32,427 bases of DNA, taken from NCBI GenBank assembly GCA_049613665.1, contig JBMZCV010000044.1:1-32427 (forward strand). The letters run 5' to 3'. Positions 32,052 to 32,427 of this stretch are shown here, piece after piece. Made by a program: the position numbers and the translations under genes. Origin of the DNA: JBMZCV01 sp049613665 (GTDB lineage Bacteria; Bacteroidota; Bacteroidia; Chitinophagales; UBA2359). The first letter of the stretch is position 1, and every line of letters starts with the position of its first letter. Under the pieces are notes generated by a model. The model saw only the letters and a program-made list of their open reading frames with translations. It did not search any database and was not told the DNA's origin.

Positions 32052-32427
32052 TTAAGTACACTATAATTTAAGTAAGTGGCATTTTGAAAGTATTAGAAAT
32101 GATATATTTCTAATACAATAAGTGTCCATTCTTTTTTATATTTGACTCTTTTGGCTAGAAAAATATGTCATTTCTTTCTTGTTATTGAAAAAAAGTTTTA
32201 AATGAGCTTAGAAGATTTATACAGTGTGTTAAGTACACTATAATTTAAGTAAGTCGCATTTTGAGAGTATTAGAAATGATATATTTCTAAAACAATAAGT
32301 GTCCATTCTTTTTTATATTTGACTCTTTTGGCTAGAAAAATATGTCATTTCTTTCTTGTTATTGAAAAAAAGCTTTAAATGAGCTTAGAAGATTTATACA
32401 GTGTATTAAGTACACTATAATTTAAGT
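32052..32427 (+). repeat. Tandem array of a 177-bp structured repeat
   Basis: TTAAGTACACTATAATTTAA begins at 32052, 32229 and 32406, an exact 177-bp period; the third copy is cut by the window end. The two full copies differ at five positions. Each has near-terminal inverted arms (ACACTATAATTT and ATTTATACAGTGT), a 15-bp stem (copy 1: 32095-32109 with 32161-32175; copy 2: 32272-32286 with 32338-32352) over a 51-nt loop, and a hairpin AAG(C/T)T-ttaaatg-AGCTT. The solitary relative is at 16388-16675. No open frame of useful length. Confidence 0.9.

Noticed and set aside
32052..32427. CRISPR or integron cassette array as explanation of the tandem repeats
   Set aside because: Units are contiguous without variable spacers and contain no cassette genes or recognisable attC ends.

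Overview
The window reads as a chromosomal segment of an AT-rich member of the Bacteroidota. The pointers are: four secreted proteins ending in type IX secretion (T9SS) C-terminal sorting domains, a TonB-dependent receptor with an N-terminal carboxypeptidase-regulatory-like domain, the hpf/xerC neighbours, no Shine-Dalgarno signals, and several promoters fitting the Bacteroidota pattern TTTG-(19-20)-TAnnTTTG. The class is uncertain; Saprospiria, Chitinophagia or Cytophagia would all fit. I see no tRNA, rRNA, CRISPR array or intact transposase gene.

Layout. 0-3.5 kb: a large SNF2-type helicase with an N-terminal phospholipase-D-like nuclease domain, probably DNA repair or defence. 4-9.2 kb, plus strand: a homologue of the tRNA-queuosine mannosyltransferase family (DUF3524), riboflavin synthase, and a large AsmA-like membrane protein with a long charged helical tail. 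9.3-14.2 kb: an unrecognised helical protein, two T9SS cargo proteins and the tRNA thiolase MnmA, separated by strong intrinsic terminators. 14.2-16.7 kb: gene-poor and AT-rich, with a small PspC protein, an unknown exported protein and two families of palindromic elements. 16.7-19.1 kb: the TonB-dependent receptor. 19.3-21.1 kb: a UPF0175 antitoxin-like protein without a partner, then a cytosine-5 DNA methyltransferase without a visible restriction enzyme. 21.2-22.8 kb: hpf and a Xer-type recombinase. 23.2-27.7 kb: an HSDL2-like short-chain dehydrogenase and two tandem T9SS paralogues that arose by a segmental duplication which left a 36-nt stub of the dehydrogenase gene between them. 27.9-32.0 kb: a CAP-domain lipoprotein, a peptidoglycan-binding lipoprotein, a phosphatidylcholine-synthase-like enzyme and a UPF0173 metallo-beta-lactamase-fold hydrolase, with repeated palindromes in the spacers.

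The most unusual content is non-coding. A structured element of about 177 bp is tandemly repeated at the right edge (two full copies plus the start of a third). A solitary copy lies 15.7 kb upstream, enclosed in terminal inverted repeats. The core is nearly identical in all copies, predicts a 15-bp stem with a 51-nt loop plus a second small hairpin, and its only stem differences keep pairing as G-U in plus-strand RNA. Both locations start within about 10 nt of a plus-strand stop codon. A second small inverted-repeat element (78-79 bp) occurs in opposite orientations at 14.6 and 28.5 kb. Function is unknown; a structured RNA or a non-autonomous mobile element are the main readings.

The genes do not form one pathway. 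Envelope and export functions (T9SS cargo, TonB receptor, AsmA, CAP, peptidoglycan-binding, Pcs) dominate, with scattered housekeeping genes (ribE, mnmA, hpf, xerC) and a small DNA-modification/toxin-antitoxin remnant around 19-21 kb.
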